A stretch of DNA of 64,000 nt. Origin: an uncultured Prevotellaceae bacterium. Lineage in GTDB: Bacteria; Bacteroidota; Bacteroidia; Bacteroidales; Bacteroidaceae. Below the pieces are notes generated by a model that saw only the letters and a program-made list of their open reading frames with translations, did no database searches and was not told the DNA's origin. The stretch is from assembly GCA_945865175.1 (NCBI GenBank), contig CAMBDA010000008.1:21629-85628 (forward strand), written 5' to 3'. Shown piece after piece: positions 18,651-28,109 of the stretch. The position numbers and the translations under genes were made by a program. Position 1 is the stretch's first letter. Each line of letters begins with the position of its first letter.

Positions 18651-19265
18651 TTGCCGGCATATAACGCCCATGAAAGACCGTTCTGATGGGGTTACGCACA
18701 TAGTAGTGACTCTTCTCAGTCCTCTTGTTTTTGGGGGAGGAGGGCCGGAGTAAATGCCCTGGGTATCAACCCAGTTTTACGAACCATCGCCCTACAGGGC
18801 AGGGCGTTCAAAATATTCGTTCCATTCAAGACCATATTGGCAATAAATGTTCTCCTGTATTCTACACTCCGATATGAAACTATTCCGCCCCTATGGGGCT
18901 GGATAGCGTACCGCAGGGAACGCGGAACACTTCCCTTTATTTTGAGTGTTAAACGTAGCCAACTGGGGAGATTTTGCTAGCCAACTGGAGAAAAATTGCT
19001 ACCCAGTTGGGAAAAAATTGTTGCCCAGTTGGGTAGCAAAAATGGTCTGGTTGGACACCCTTTTACGCCTTTCTTCTTCTGGGCGTTCCGCGTTCCCCCC
19101 GATACGTTATGACCGTTTCTTGTCCGATGAAAGCGGACAAGTGTCCGAATACGGACATACTGGAAAATACTGTTTTCGATGATTATCAGTATGTTGCATC
19201 TTTGGCACGCCCTTTGTGACATAATAGAGAAAAGGCTAACAGAAGAATAATACAGACAGAAAAGT
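18651..19265. other. Intergenic region rich in repeats, no gene seen
   Basis: This 615-base gap holds short palindromes related to those at 5.1-5.4 kb (CGCCCTACAGGGC at about 18789, CCGCCCCTATGGGGCT at about 18886), a 13-bp inverted repeat, and the second cluster of CCAACTGG repeats. All open frames are short and do not resemble proteins. The promoter of the efflux operon must lie near the end, but no clean TAnnTTTG box with a -33 element was found; GCATCTTTGG at about 19195 is the nearest candidate. Confidence 0.6.
18916..19097. repeat. 13-bp inverted repeat enclosing the CCAACTGG cluster (copy 2)
   Basis: GGGAACGCGGAAC at 18916-18928 is the exact reverse complement of GTTCCGCGTTCCC at 19085-19097. 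Between them, 18955-19040 holds four CCAACTGG-type units, two in each orientation. The element is 182 bases long and has no coding capacity, so it resembles a MITE. Confidence 0.6.
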
Positions 19266-20519
19266 ATGGACAGACAATTACCTCGAGAGGTCATCCGACG
19301 CAGATGGATCCGACGCATTACACAGATAACAGCGGCTATTGTGGCCGTAATTGTGGTGGGATGGATGGTGAACAGACTGCTGGGAGCGAGCGTGGACGCC
19401 GATACCCTGCAGTGGAGCTGTGTGGACCGGGGCACAGTGGAAACGAGCATCACCACCTCGGGACAGGTGGTGGCTGCCAGGGAGGAAATCATCCTGTCGC
19501 CCATCACCTCGCGCATACTGGAGGTGTGCCACCAGAGTGGTGATGTGGTGGAGGAGGGCACGCCCCTGTTGCGCCTCAACCTTTCCGAGGCACGGACAGA
19601 GGTGGAGAAGATGCGCGACGAGGGGCAGAAGATGCGCCTCCAGTTGGAGCAGTTGCGTGTGCAGCATACCACTGCGCTCTCCGACCTGAAGATGCATATC
19701 CGTGTGGACAGCATGAAGGTGGGCCGCCTGCAGGCAGAACTGGAGGGCGAACACTATCTCGACAGCCTGGGCAGCGGTACGGCCGACAAGGTGAGGCAGG
19801 CCCGGCTGGCCCTGCGCACGGCGGAGCTGGAGCTGGAACAGTCGCGCCTGCAGCTGGAGGGGATGCGCCAGCTGCAGCAGGCCGACCTCCGCATCAAGAC
19901 GCTGGAACTGCAAATCTTTGAGAAGAACCTGCGTGCAGCAGAGAACACCTTGCGCGATGCCGAGGTGAGGTCGCCCCGGCGGGCTACGGTCACACGCATT
20001 GTCACACAGGTGGGTGCCCATGTGTCGCAGGGCAGCGAACTGGCAGCCGTGGCCGACCTTTCGCATTTTGTGGTGAAGTCACAGCTGGCCGAGAACATGG
20101 CCACCTGGGCAGGCACAGGCACCCGTGTGAGGGTGAAGGTGGCCGGGGTGACGCTTGAAGGCAAGGTGGGCCAGGTGGATGCAGCCAGCCAGGACGGGCT
20201 CATCACCTTTCAAGTGCAGCTGGACGAGGACAACGATCCCCATCTGCGCCCCGGCCTGCGCGCCGAGGTGTATCTGCTGAACGAGGCCAGGGAGGATGTG
20301 CTACGCATTGCCTACGGGCAGTTCGGCTACAAGTCGCCGGGCGAATACCGGCTGTTCGTGCGCACGGCAGCCGACTGCATTGAGCAGCGCACCGTGATGC
20401 TGGGCAATGCCAGCTACGACCACATAGAAGTGCTTTCCGGCCTGCAGGAGGGCGACGAGGTGGTGGTGAGCGACATGAAGGACTACATCCGCGAGCGCAC
20501 GGTGGAACTGAAACAATGA
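19266..20519 (+). CDS. Periplasmic adaptor (HlyD/MacA family) of an efflux-type ABC system
   Basis: The 417-residue protein has an N-terminal membrane anchor (about residues 18-35), a barrel-sandwich half (TSGQVVAAREEIILSPITSRI), a long alpha-helical hairpin (about 110-235, heptad-rich Glu/Leu/Arg), the second sandwich half (VRSPRRATVTRIVTQVGAHVSQGS) and a beta-barrel domain. Such proteins bridge an inner-membrane ABC transporter and a TolC channel. It is the first gene of the unit adaptor-ATPase-permeases-TolC-response regulator-kinase, spaced 29 bases from the ATPase gene. Confidence 0.92.
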   Translation: MDRQLPREVIRRRWIRRITQITAAIVAVIVVGWMVNRLLGASVDADTLQWSCVDRGTVETSITTSGQVVAAREEIILSPITSRILEVCHQSGDVVEEGTPLLRLNLSEARTEVEKMRDEGQKMRLQLEQLRVQHTTALSDLKMHIRVDSMKVGRLQAELEGEHYLDSLGSGTADKVRQARLALRTAELELEQSRLQLEGMRQLQQADLRIKTLELQIFEKNLRAAENTLRDAEVRSPRRATVTRIVTQVGAHVSQGSELAAVADLSHFVVKSQLAENMATWAGTGTRVRVKVAGVTLEGKVGQVDAASQDGLITFQVQLDEDNDPHLRPGLRAEVYLLNEAREDVLRIAYGQFGYKSPGEYRLFVRTAADCIEQRTVMLGNASYDHIEVLSGLQEGDEVVVSDMKDYIRERTVELKQ

Positions 20520-20548
20520 ACAAGTCAAATTAAAACAACATTATAATT

Positions 20549-21214
20549 ATGATTACACTCAACGGAATCGGAAAGGTATACCGCACCGACATGATAGAGA
20601 CGGTGGCCTTGGAGAATGTGAACCTCCACATTGGTGAGGGAGAATTTGTAAGTATCATGGGGCCTTCGGGATGCGGCAAGAGCACCCTGCTCAACCTGAT
20701 GGGACTGCTCGACACCCCCACGCAGGGCACGCTGGAGATAGCGGGACAGAATGCACTCGGACTGTCGGACCGCGAGGCGGCACGCCTGCGCAACCAGACG
20801 CTGGGCTTTGTGTTCCAGAGTTTCCACCTCATTCCTTCGCTCAGTGTGGAGGACAATGTGATGGTGCCGCTCGTTTATCGCGGCATCCCCTATGCCAAGC
20901 GCAGGCAGATGGCACGCGAGGCATTGGAACAGGTGGGCCTGAGCCACCGCCTGCACCATCTGCCCAGCCAGCTCAGCGGCGGACAGTGCCAGCGTGTGGC
21001 CATTGCACGTGCGGTGGTGGGCAGTCCGCGCATCATCCTTGCCGATGAGCCCACGGGTAACCTGGATTCGCGCATGGGTGCCGAGGTGATGGACATCCTC
21101 CACAGCCAGTCGCGCGATGCAGGCCGCACGGTGGTGATGGTGACCCACAACGAGGAGCAGGCCCGCAGCACCGACCGCATCGTGAGATTCTTCGACGGAC
21201 GTCAGGTAGAATAA
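20549..21214 (+). CDS. ABC transporter ATP-binding protein (MacB/LolD type)
   Basis: The 221-residue cytoplasmic ATPase has Walker A GPSGCGKST (about residues 37-45), the Q-loop in FVFQSFHLIPSL, signature LSGGQCQR, Walker B IILADEPTGNLDS and the switch His in VMVTHNEE. Length and sequence fit the stand-alone ATPases that pair with FtsX-like permeases (MacB, LolD, FtsE-like). It is the only ATPase gene in an operon with four permease genes, so it probably serves all of them. Confidence 0.95.
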   Translation: MITLNGIGKVYRTDMIETVALENVNLHIGEGEFVSIMGPSGCGKSTLLNLMGLLDTPTQGTLEIAGQNALGLSDREAARLRNQTLGFVFQSFHLIPSLSVEDNVMVPLVYRGIPYAKRRQMAREALEQVGLSHRLHHLPSQLSGGQCQRVAIARAVVGSPRIILADEPTGNLDSRMGAEVMDILHSQSRDAGRTVVMVTHNEEQARSTDRIVRFFDGRQVE

Positions 21215-21226
21215 AACCATCGGGCT

Positions 21227-22501
21227 ATGAATATCAAGCAATTCCTGGTGCTGCTGAGGCAGCAACGCCTTTTCAGCGGCATCTACATCCTGTGCACAGC
21301 CCTTTCGGTGGCCTTCACCATGACGCTCTTTCTGGTCATCTACATCAAGTTCGGCCCCATCTATCCCGAGGAGAACCGTCCCCGGATGGCCATTCTGGGC
21401 AGGACCAACTACGTGAGGAACCAGCCGGGCAGTGGTGAAAGCTGGGGAAGCTGTGTGTCGCGGGCCTTGGGCGACTCCATCCGCCGTATGCCCGAGGTGG
21501 AAAGCCTCACCTGTGTGAAGGCAAGTGGTGACCATGTCCTGCTTCCCGACGGGACGTACGCCGCTGTCAAATGTGTCGATACGGATACGGACTACTGGCG
21601 GGTGTTCCGTTTCCGCTTCCTGGGCGGACGGCCTTTCAACGAGACGGAGTGTGAGGCCAAGAGCCATGTGTGTGTGGTGAGTGCATCGCTGGCACGCAAG
21701 GTGTTCGGCCACACCGATGTGGTGGGGCGCGAACTGACCACCGACAACCAGACGTTGCAGATACTGGGCGTGGTGGAGGAGGCCAGCTGTGCCATGTCAA
21801 GCAGCTACGCCCACCTGTGGAAACCCGTAAGCATCGAGGAATACACAGACAGCAGGGCACCCTATATGGGTCCCTTCAGGCTGTTCATGCTGTTGCGACG
21901 GGCTTCCGACATGGATGCGCTCAGGCAGCGTGTGGCCCGCATGGAGGATCGCATCAATGCGGCCAGCGTGCACGGTCCCGACGACATGGTTTTCCATCTC
22001 TGGGGCCAGCCCGACCCCTTCTGGCAGGCCCCTTTCCGCTCGAACCAGAACATCAACATGCAGGATTTCCTGCGCAAGGTGGTGTCGATGCTGCTGGCCT
22101 TCCTGCTCATTCCGGCCATGAACATGTGCAGCATGGTGTCGAGCCGTGTGAACGGGCGCATCAGCGAGATGGGCATACGGCGTGCCTATGGTGCCACACG
22201 CAGGCGGCTGCTCTGGCAGGTGCTGCAGGAGAATTTCCTGCTCACGCTCATTGCCAGCATGGGCGGCCTGCTGATAAGCTATGTGATGATGATTGCGTGT
22301 GCCGACTGGCTCCCCTTCCTCTTCGAGACCTATTTCTGCGAGGGTGAAAAGGTGAGCATCCATCCCGACATGCTCTTCTCGGGCTGGGTGATGGCTGCGG
22401 TGCTGGTGGTGTGTATGGTGCTGAGCCTGGTGTCGGCAGCCGTGCCCACAATGTGGGCCCTGCGCAAGCCGGTGACCGAGGAAATCAACCACAAGCGATA
22501 G
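21227..22501 (+). CDS. FtsX-like permease, type A, first copy
   Basis: The 424-residue inner-membrane protein has an N-terminal helix (about 17-40), a large periplasmic MacB-PCD-like domain (about 45-275) and three C-terminal helices of the FtsX family, with the motif ISEMGIRRAYGATRRRLLWQVLQE following the second helix. It starts 12 bases after the ATPase gene. It is most similar to the gene at 23942-25207, not to the neighbour at 22548, showing that the operon carries a duplicated A-B pair. Confidence 0.92.
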   Translation: MNIKQFLVLLRQQRLFSGIYILCTALSVAFTMTLFLVIYIKFGPIYPEENRPRMAILGRTNYVRNQPGSGESWGSCVSRALGDSIRRMPEVESLTCVKASGDHVLLPDGTYAAVKCVDTDTDYWRVFRFRFLGGRPFNETECEAKSHVCVVSASLARKVFGHTDVVGRELTTDNQTLQILGVVEEASCAMSSSYAHLWKPVSIEEYTDSRAPYMGPFRLFMLLRRASDMDALRQRVARMEDRINAASVHGPDDMVFHLWGQPDPFWQAPFRSNQNINMQDFLRKVVSMLLAFLLIPAMNMCSMVSSRVNGRISEMGIRRAYGATRRRLLWQVLQENFLLTLIASMGGLLISYVMMIACADWLPFLFETYFCEGEKVSIHPDMLFSGWVMAAVLVVCMVLSLVSAAVPTMWALRKPVTEEINHKR

Positions 22502-22547
22502 CACTTCTGTATTTAACTGAACTCACAACAACAAAAAGAAAGAAACT

Positions 22548-23894
22548 ATGATTCGACTGATATTTCACCAGATATGGAACCAGCGCAGGCAGAACCTCTG
22601 GATATGGCTGGAACTGATGGTGCTGAGTGTATTCATCTGGATGGTCATGGACCCGCTTTTTGCCACCATCTGCATCAAGCGCCTGCCTGCAAACTTTGAC
22701 AGGGACCATCTCTATATCGTGGACCCTGCCTATGCCCAGTCGGGACCCGCCTACAAGCCAGAGGCCGACAACGACTCCTGCTACAAGCTGCAGCTCGACC
22801 TCCTGCTCACCCAGCTCAATGCCCATCCCATGACCGAGGCGGTGTGCATCATCCAGGACCGATGGAACTTCCCGGGCGGGGAAAGCTGGAACGGGGCCTA
22901 TTTCTACCCCGATACAACAGCAGAAAGAAAAGCAATAGAGGCTTGCGACGGGGATTACAGCAAGATGGTGGCCCCCCATGCCCAGTGGTATGTGGGCCAG
23001 TATTGCGAGGGGCTGGAGCAATGGACCGACATGCCCTACACACTGGGGCTGCGCGATGCCGCCACGGGCGAACCGCTCCATGCCCGCCCCGACGATGCCA
23101 AGCAGGGCATCTGCTACATCTCTGCCAAGACCGCACGCATGCTCTATGGCACCGAGCAGGCCAAGGGCAACAACCTCTATGCCGCGGGCAATGGCGGCAA
23201 CATGCGTGTGGGCGGCGTGTATGGCGACATCAAGCACAAGGACTACGACACGCCCTATCCCTCTGTGATATTGTCGCGGTACTACTCCTGGCGAAAGCCC
23301 AAGGACTATACGGTGCTTGTGCGCCTGAAGCCCGATGTGGATGGCGCAGCCTTCGAGAAGGCCGTTCAGGAAGACGTGTTACGGCAATGCCGCATAGGCA
23401 ACACCCTTCGCTTTGAGCTGTCCTCGGTGCGGCAGATGACCGAACTGCTTTCCGAGGGGGCAGGTGCCAACAATCTGGTGCGGCTCCACATGGCCCTGGG
23501 AGGCTTTGGGCTGCTGTGTGCGTTTCTGGGCGTGACGGGTCTCTTCTGGGTGCGCTGCATCGGCCGCAGGCAGGACATGGGTGTGATGCGCTCCATGGGG
23601 GCCACCCGTCTGGGTGTGGTGCGCCAGATGCTTTGCGAGAGTGTGCTGCTGTTCGTGATGGCCTTTGTGCCTGCCATGATTCTGGTGGGCATCAAGGTAT
23701 ATCTGAAGGGCTACGACTGTGGCATCGACGGCAGGCTCAACCTGGACTATTGGTTCCTCAGGCTTGTGCCCCATGTATCCGTGGTTACGCTGATTTCCTT
23801 TGTGCTGATGCTGCTTGCCGTCCTGCTGGCCACCTGGATTCCCGTGTACCGTGCCAGCCGTACCATCCCAAGCGATGCGCTGCGCGATGAATAG
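22548..23894 (+). CDS. FtsX-like permease, type B, first copy
   Basis: The 448-residue permease has a first helix at about 18-38, a periplasmic domain, and three C-terminal helices with RQDMGVMRSMGATRLGVVRQMLCES, the cytoplasmic coupling segment of FtsX/MacB permeases. It pairs with the type A permease upstream; A and B probably form a heterodimer on the shared ATPase. Compared with its second copy (25264-26613), the ends are nearly identical and the periplasmic middle differs most, especially around residues 110-150 (for example the serine-rich insertion in the second copy). Confidence 0.92.
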   Translation: MIRLIFHQIWNQRRQNLWIWLELMVLSVFIWMVMDPLFATICIKRLPANFDRDHLYIVDPAYAQSGPAYKPEADNDSCYKLQLDLLLTQLNAHPMTEAVCIIQDRWNFPGGESWNGAYFYPDTTAERKAIEACDGDYSKMVAPHAQWYVGQYCEGLEQWTDMPYTLGLRDAATGEPLHARPDDAKQGICYISAKTARMLYGTEQAKGNNLYAAGNGGNMRVGGVYGDIKHKDYDTPYPSVILSRYYSWRKPKDYTVLVRLKPDVDGAAFEKAVQEDVLRQCRIGNTLRFELSSVRQMTELLSEGAGANNLVRLHMALGGFGLLCAFLGVTGLFWVRCIGRRQDMGVMRSMGATRLGVVRQMLCESVLLFVMAFVPAMILVGIKVYLKGYDCGIDGRLNLDYWFLRLVPHVSVVTLISFVLMLLAVLLATWIPVYRASRTIPSDALRDE

Positions 23895-23941
23895 AAGACG
23901 GGGAATCCGATGGATGTCAAACGAATAAATGTCATTAGAAT

Positions 23942-25207
23942 ATGAATATCAAGCAATTCCTGGTGCTGATGAGGCAACAACATCTGTTCAACATCATCTA
24001 CATCCTGTGCACAGCCCTGTCCGTGGCCTTCACCATGACGCTCTTCCTGGTCATCTACATCAAGTTCGGCCCCATCTATCCCGAGGAGAACCGTCCCCGG
24101 CTGGCCGTATTGAGCTGGATAAACTACACAAACGAGACTACCCAGAGCAACAGCAAAGTGTCGCGGGCCTTGGGCGACTCCATCCGCCGTATGCCCGAGG
24201 TGGAGAGCCTCACCTGCGTGAGTTCGGGAGATGCCAATGTACGCCTTCCCGACGGGTCTTTTGCCTTCGTCAAGCATGTCTCCACCGATGCCGACTACTG
24301 GCGGGTGTTCGGTTTCCGCTTCCTTGGAGGACGGGCCTTCAGCGAGGCCGAGTGTGAGGCCAGGAGCCAGGTTTGCGTGGTGAGTGCTTCGCTGGCACGC
24401 AAGGTGTTCGGCCATACCGATGTGGTGGGGCGTGAACTGTCTACCGAAAGTCAGACGTGGCAGATTCTGGGTGTGGTGGAGGAGGGCAGCAGTGCCATGT
24501 CCGGCAGCTACGCCCACATGTGGACACCTGTTTGCACTAAGGAGCAGATAATGAGCCAGACTCCCCTTTTGGGCAGTTTCACGCTCTTTATCCTCTTGCG
24601 GAAGGCTTCCGCCTTGGATGCGCTCAGGCAGCGTGTGGCCCGTATGGAGGAGCGCATCAATGCGGCCAGTGTGCATGGTGCCGACGACATGACCCTCCAT
24701 GTCAGTGGCCAGCCCGACTATTTCTGGCAGTCTCCGTTCCGCATAAACGAAAACATCAACATGATGGAATTTGTGCGCGAGGTGGTGTCCATGCTGCTGG
24801 CTTTCCTGCTGATTCCTGCCATGAACATGTGCAGCATGGTGGCAAGCCGTGTGAACGGGCGCATCAGTGAATTTGGCATACGGCGTGCCTACGGTGCCAC
24901 ACGCCGCCAGTTGCTCTGGCAGGTGCTGCAGGAGAATTTCCTGCTCACGCTCATTGCCGGCATCGGCGGCTTGCTGCTCAGCTATGTGATGATGATTACC
25001 TGTGCCGACTGGCTCCCCTTCATCTTCGAGACATTCCATTTTTCGTATGACGAGAAGGTGAGCATCCACCCCGATATGCTCTTCTCGGGCTGGGTGATGG
25101 GCGCGGTGCTGGTGGTGTGTCTGGTGCTGAATCTGGTGTCGGCAGCCGTGCCCACGCTGTGGGCTTTGCGCAAGCCTGTGACCGAGGAGATAAACCATAG
25201 GAGGTAG
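23942..25207 (+). CDS. FtsX-like permease, type A, second copy
   Basis: The 421-residue paralogue of the 21227-22501 gene begins with the same MNIKQFLVL segment and carries the same FtsX C-terminal region (ISEFGIRRAYGATRRQLLWQVLQE). The periplasmic domain has diverged, for instance in the stretch after WINYTNETTQ and around the tip (VCTKEQIMSQTPLLG). Such a pattern, conserved membrane and coupling parts with a variable extracytoplasmic domain, is expected if the two copies handle different substrates or partners. Confidence 0.92.
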   Translation: MNIKQFLVLMRQQHLFNIIYILCTALSVAFTMTLFLVIYIKFGPIYPEENRPRLAVLSWINYTNETTQSNSKVSRALGDSIRRMPEVESLTCVSSGDANVRLPDGSFAFVKHVSTDADYWRVFGFRFLGGRAFSEAECEARSQVCVVSASLARKVFGHTDVVGRELSTESQTWQILGVVEEGSSAMSGSYAHMWTPVCTKEQIMSQTPLLGSFTLFILLRKASALDALRQRVARMEERINAASVHGADDMTLHVSGQPDYFWQSPFRINENINMMEFVREVVSMLLAFLLIPAMNMCSMVASRVNGRISEFGIRRAYGATRRQLLWQVLQENFLLTLIAGIGGLLLSYVMMITCADWLPFIFETFHFSYDEKVSIHPDMLFSGWVMGAVLVVCLVLNLVSAAVPTLWALRKPVTEEINHRR

Positions 25208-25263
25208 CTTAGAGAACTGAGCTTAGAGCTTAAAGACAAAACGATAGCAATAACAGAAACGAT

Positions 25264-26613
25264 ATGATTCGACTGATATTTCACCAGATTTGGAACCAGC
25301 GCAGGCAGAACCTCTGGATTTGGCTGGAACTGATGGTGCTGAGTGTGTTCATCTGGATGGTCATGGACCCGCTCTTCACCATGGTATGCATCAGGCGCCT
25401 GCCTGCAAACTTCGACAGGGAGCATGCCTACGTCGTGTCCCCCGTCTACGCCCAGTCGGGACCCGCCTACAAGGCAGAGGCCGACAACGACTCCTGCTAC
25501 AAACAGCAGCTCGACCTTCTGCTCACCCAGCTCAATGCCCATCCCATGACCGAGGCGGTGTGCATCATCCCGGACCGATGGAATTTTCCGGGCGGAGGAT
25601 CCTGGAACGGGGGCTATTTCTATCCCAGCAGGGCAGCATCAGAGAAGGCAAAGGATGAAGGCCATGGAGCTTCCGGAAAGAGCGTCAGCCTCTCTTCCCA
25701 GTTTTTTGTAGGTTTATATTGCGAGGGACTGGAACAGTGGAGCGACATGCCCTACACACTGGGGTTGCGCGATGCCGCCACGGGCGAACTGCTCCATGCC
25801 CGACCCGACGATTCCAAGCAGGGAGTCTGCTACATCTCTGCAAAGGCGGCACGCATACTTTATGGCACCGAGCTGGCCAAGGACAGCAGCTTCTATGAAC
25901 CGGCTGGTGGCGTTGACATGCGTGTGGGTGGCGTGTATAAGGATGTAAAGCAGCAAAACTACCTGATTCCTGCTCCCTCTGTGATATTGTCAAAATACGA
26001 TTGTTGGCAAACTCCCAAGGATTTTTCCGTGATGGTGCGCCTGAAGCCCGATGTGGATGCCGTTGCTTTCGAGAAAGCCATTCTGAAGGATGTGCTCCTG
26101 CAATGCCGCATAGGCAACACCCTTCGTTTTGAACTCTTCTCAGTCCGGAAAAGAGCGGAACAAATGGCAGAGAATATGGGTGCCAACAATCTGGTGCGGA
26201 TTCATCTGGCTCTGGGAGGCTTTGGGCTGCTGTGTGTGTTCCTGGGCGTGACGGGCCTCTTCTGGGTGCGCTGCATCGGCCGCAGGCAGGACATGGGTGT
26301 GATGCGTTCCATGGGGGCTACCCGTCTGGGTGTGGTGCGTCAGATGCTTTGCGAGAGTGTGCTGCTGTTCGTGCTGGCCTTTGTGCCTGCCATGATTCTG
26401 GTGGGCATCAAGGTTTATCTGAAAGGCTATAACCTTGATTTCTGGCTCAATCAGTCCGACACGGACTTCTGGTTCCTCCGCACCGTGCCCCACGTGTCGG
26501 CGGTTACGCTGCTATCCTTCTTATTTATGTTGATTATAATCCTGCTGGCCACATGGATACCCGTGTACCATGCCAGCAAAACCATGCCAAGCGATGCGTT
26601 ACATGATGAATAG
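25264..26613 (+). CDS. FtsX-like permease, type B, second copy
   Basis: The 449-residue paralogue of the 22548-23894 gene starts MIRLIFHQIWNQRRQNL, as the first copy does, and ends with the same three-helix region (RQDMGVMRSMGATRLG). The last codons overlap the start of the TolC gene, which begins ten bases before this stop, indicating translational coupling. Its periplasmic part differs from the first copy mainly in residues about 115-150 and 215-260. Confidence 0.92.
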   Translation: MIRLIFHQIWNQRRQNLWIWLELMVLSVFIWMVMDPLFTMVCIRRLPANFDREHAYVVSPVYAQSGPAYKAEADNDSCYKQQLDLLLTQLNAHPMTEAVCIIPDRWNFPGGGSWNGGYFYPSRAASEKAKDEGHGASGKSVSLSSQFFVGLYCEGLEQWSDMPYTLGLRDAATGELLHARPDDSKQGVCYISAKAARILYGTELAKDSSFYEPAGGVDMRVGGVYKDVKQQNYLIPAPSVILSKYDCWQTPKDFSVMVRLKPDVDAVAFEKAILKDVLLQCRIGNTLRFELFSVRKRAEQMAENMGANNLVRIHLALGGFGLLCVFLGVTGLFWVRCIGRRQDMGVMRSMGATRLGVVRQMLCESVLLFVLAFVPAMILVGIKVYLKGYNLDFWLNQSDTDFWFLRTVPHVSAVTLLSFLFMLIIILLATWIPVYHASKTMPSDALHDE

Positions 26614-28096
26614 TAGAAATAGAATATGGTGGTGTGCATGGCTGCTCCTGCATGCCGTGGTGATGGATGCACAGGTGCGACGGATTACGCTACAGGATGC
26701 GGTCCTGCTGGCACGCACGGGCAGTGTGGAAGCACAATCGGCCCTGTCGCAGCTTCGCAGCAGCTATTGGAGTTATCGTTCTTTTCGTGCCGACCAGCTT
26801 CCCGAGGTGTCGCTCTCTGCCACGCTGCCTTCCTACAGCCGCAGCTATTCGGCCTATCAGGAAAGCACGGGTGCCTACACCTATGTGATGAGTGACTATC
26901 TGCAGTCGACTGCCTCCATCAATGTGAGGCAGAACCTGTGGCATACGGGCGGAACCGTCACGCTCACATCCTCGCTCGACTATCTCAACCAGCTGTCGGG
27001 ACAGAGCGGGCACCGCTTTATGTCGCTGCCTCTGGCGTTGCGCCTGAGCCAGCCCCTGTGGGGTGTGAACAGCATGAAGTGGAACCACCGCATAGAGCCT
27101 GTGCGCTATGCCGAGGCCAAGGCCCAGTTCCTCACGGCCACCGAAGAGGTGACTATGCGCACCATCCAGCTTTTCTTCTCGCTGCTTCTGGCCCGGGAGA
27201 ATGTGGAGGTGGCCCGCCAGAACCTGCAAGGCATGGAGCGGCTGTATGAGGTGGGGCAGGCAAAGCGGCGCATGGGGCAGATGAGCGAAAGCGAACTGAT
27301 GCAGCTGGAGCTGGAACTGCTGAACGCACGCAGCGCGCTCACCACCAACGAGAGTACGTGGCGCAGCAGCATGTTTGCCCTGCGCACCCATCTTGCCATC
27401 GGGGAGGAAGTGGAGCTGGAGGCTGTGCTCCCCGACACGCTGGCTGCCTGCACGCTCGACTACGGGCAGGTGCTCGACAAGGCTCTGCTCCATCATGCCC
27501 ATGCACTCACCCTCAGGCGCCGGCAGCTGGAGGCCGACTATTCGGTGGCCCAGGCCAAGGGCAACATGCGGCAGATAAGCCTCTATGCACAGGTGGGCTA
27601 CAACGGCACTGACAGGCGCATCTCTGATGCCTACCAGCATATCAGGGGCAGCCAGCAGGTGGAGGTGGGATTCTCCGTCCCCATCCTAGACTGGGGCAAG
27701 CGCAAGGGGCAGCTGCGTGTGGCACAGGCCAGCCGCGAGGTGGTCAGGAGCCAGATAAGGCAGGAGGACCAGCAGTTCAGGCAGGACCTGTATGTGCTGG
27801 TGGAGCAGTGCAACAACCAACGCCGCCAGCTCTCCATCGCCATGGCTGCCGACACGCTGGCCCAGCGCCGCTACGATACGGGGATGAAAACATTTGTGAT
27901 TGGCCGCATCTCGATGCTCGACCTCAATGATGCCCGTCAGAGCAAGGACTATGCCCGACAGGCCCGCATCTCGGAACTCTACAGGCTGTGGTATTATTAC
28001 TACCAGCTGCGGAGCCTCACCTTGTGGGATTGGGAAAGGAATGAGCCTCTGGAGGCAGATTTTGATGCCATCATTCACCGAAAAGAGAATTTTTAG
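26603..28096 (+). CDS. TolC-family outer-membrane efflux protein
   Basis: The 497-residue protein has a signal peptide (MMNSRNRIWWCAWLLLHAVVMDAQ) and two repeats of long helices and short strands typical of the OEP family, for example ITLQDAVLLARTGSVEAQSAL and VARQNLQGMERLYEVGQAKRRMG. It would form the outer-membrane channel for the adaptor and ABC transporter upstream. The start is taken at tandem ATGs (26603/26606) overlapping the permease stop, which leaves a good signal peptide; an earlier in-frame ATG at 26570 would place charged residues ahead of it. Confidence 0.9.
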   Translation: MMNSRNRIWWCAWLLLHAVVMDAQVRRITLQDAVLLARTGSVEAQSALSQLRSSYWSYRSFRADQLPEVSLSATLPSYSRSYSAYQESTGAYTYVMSDYLQSTASINVRQNLWHTGGTVTLTSSLDYLNQLSGQSGHRFMSLPLALRLSQPLWGVNSMKWNHRIEPVRYAEAKAQFLTATEEVTMRTIQLFFSLLLARENVEVARQNLQGMERLYEVGQAKRRMGQMSESELMQLELELLNARSALTTNESTWRSSMFALRTHLAIGEEVELEAVLPDTLAACTLDYGQVLDKALLHHAHALTLRRRQLEADYSVAQAKGNMRQISLYAQVGYNGTDRRISDAYQHIRGSQQVEVGFSVPILDWGKRKGQLRVAQASREVVRSQIRQEDQQFRQDLYVLVEQCNNQRRQLSIAMAADTLAQRRYDTGMKTFVIGRISMLDLNDARQSKDYARQARISELYRLWYYYYQLRSLTLWDWERNEPLEADFDAIIHRKENF

Positions 28097-28097
28097 C

Positions 28098-28105
28098 TAT
28101 CTTTG
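28098..28105 (+). promoter_or_regulatory. -7 box immediately before the sigma-54 regulator start codon
   Basis: TATCTTTG (TAnnTTTG consensus) ends five bases before the ATG at 28110. Transcription from this box would begin at or next to the start codon and give a leaderless message. No convincing -33 element was found at 19-20 bases upstream, so the promoter is tentative. Confidence 0.4.
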
Positions 28106-28109
28106 CAGC

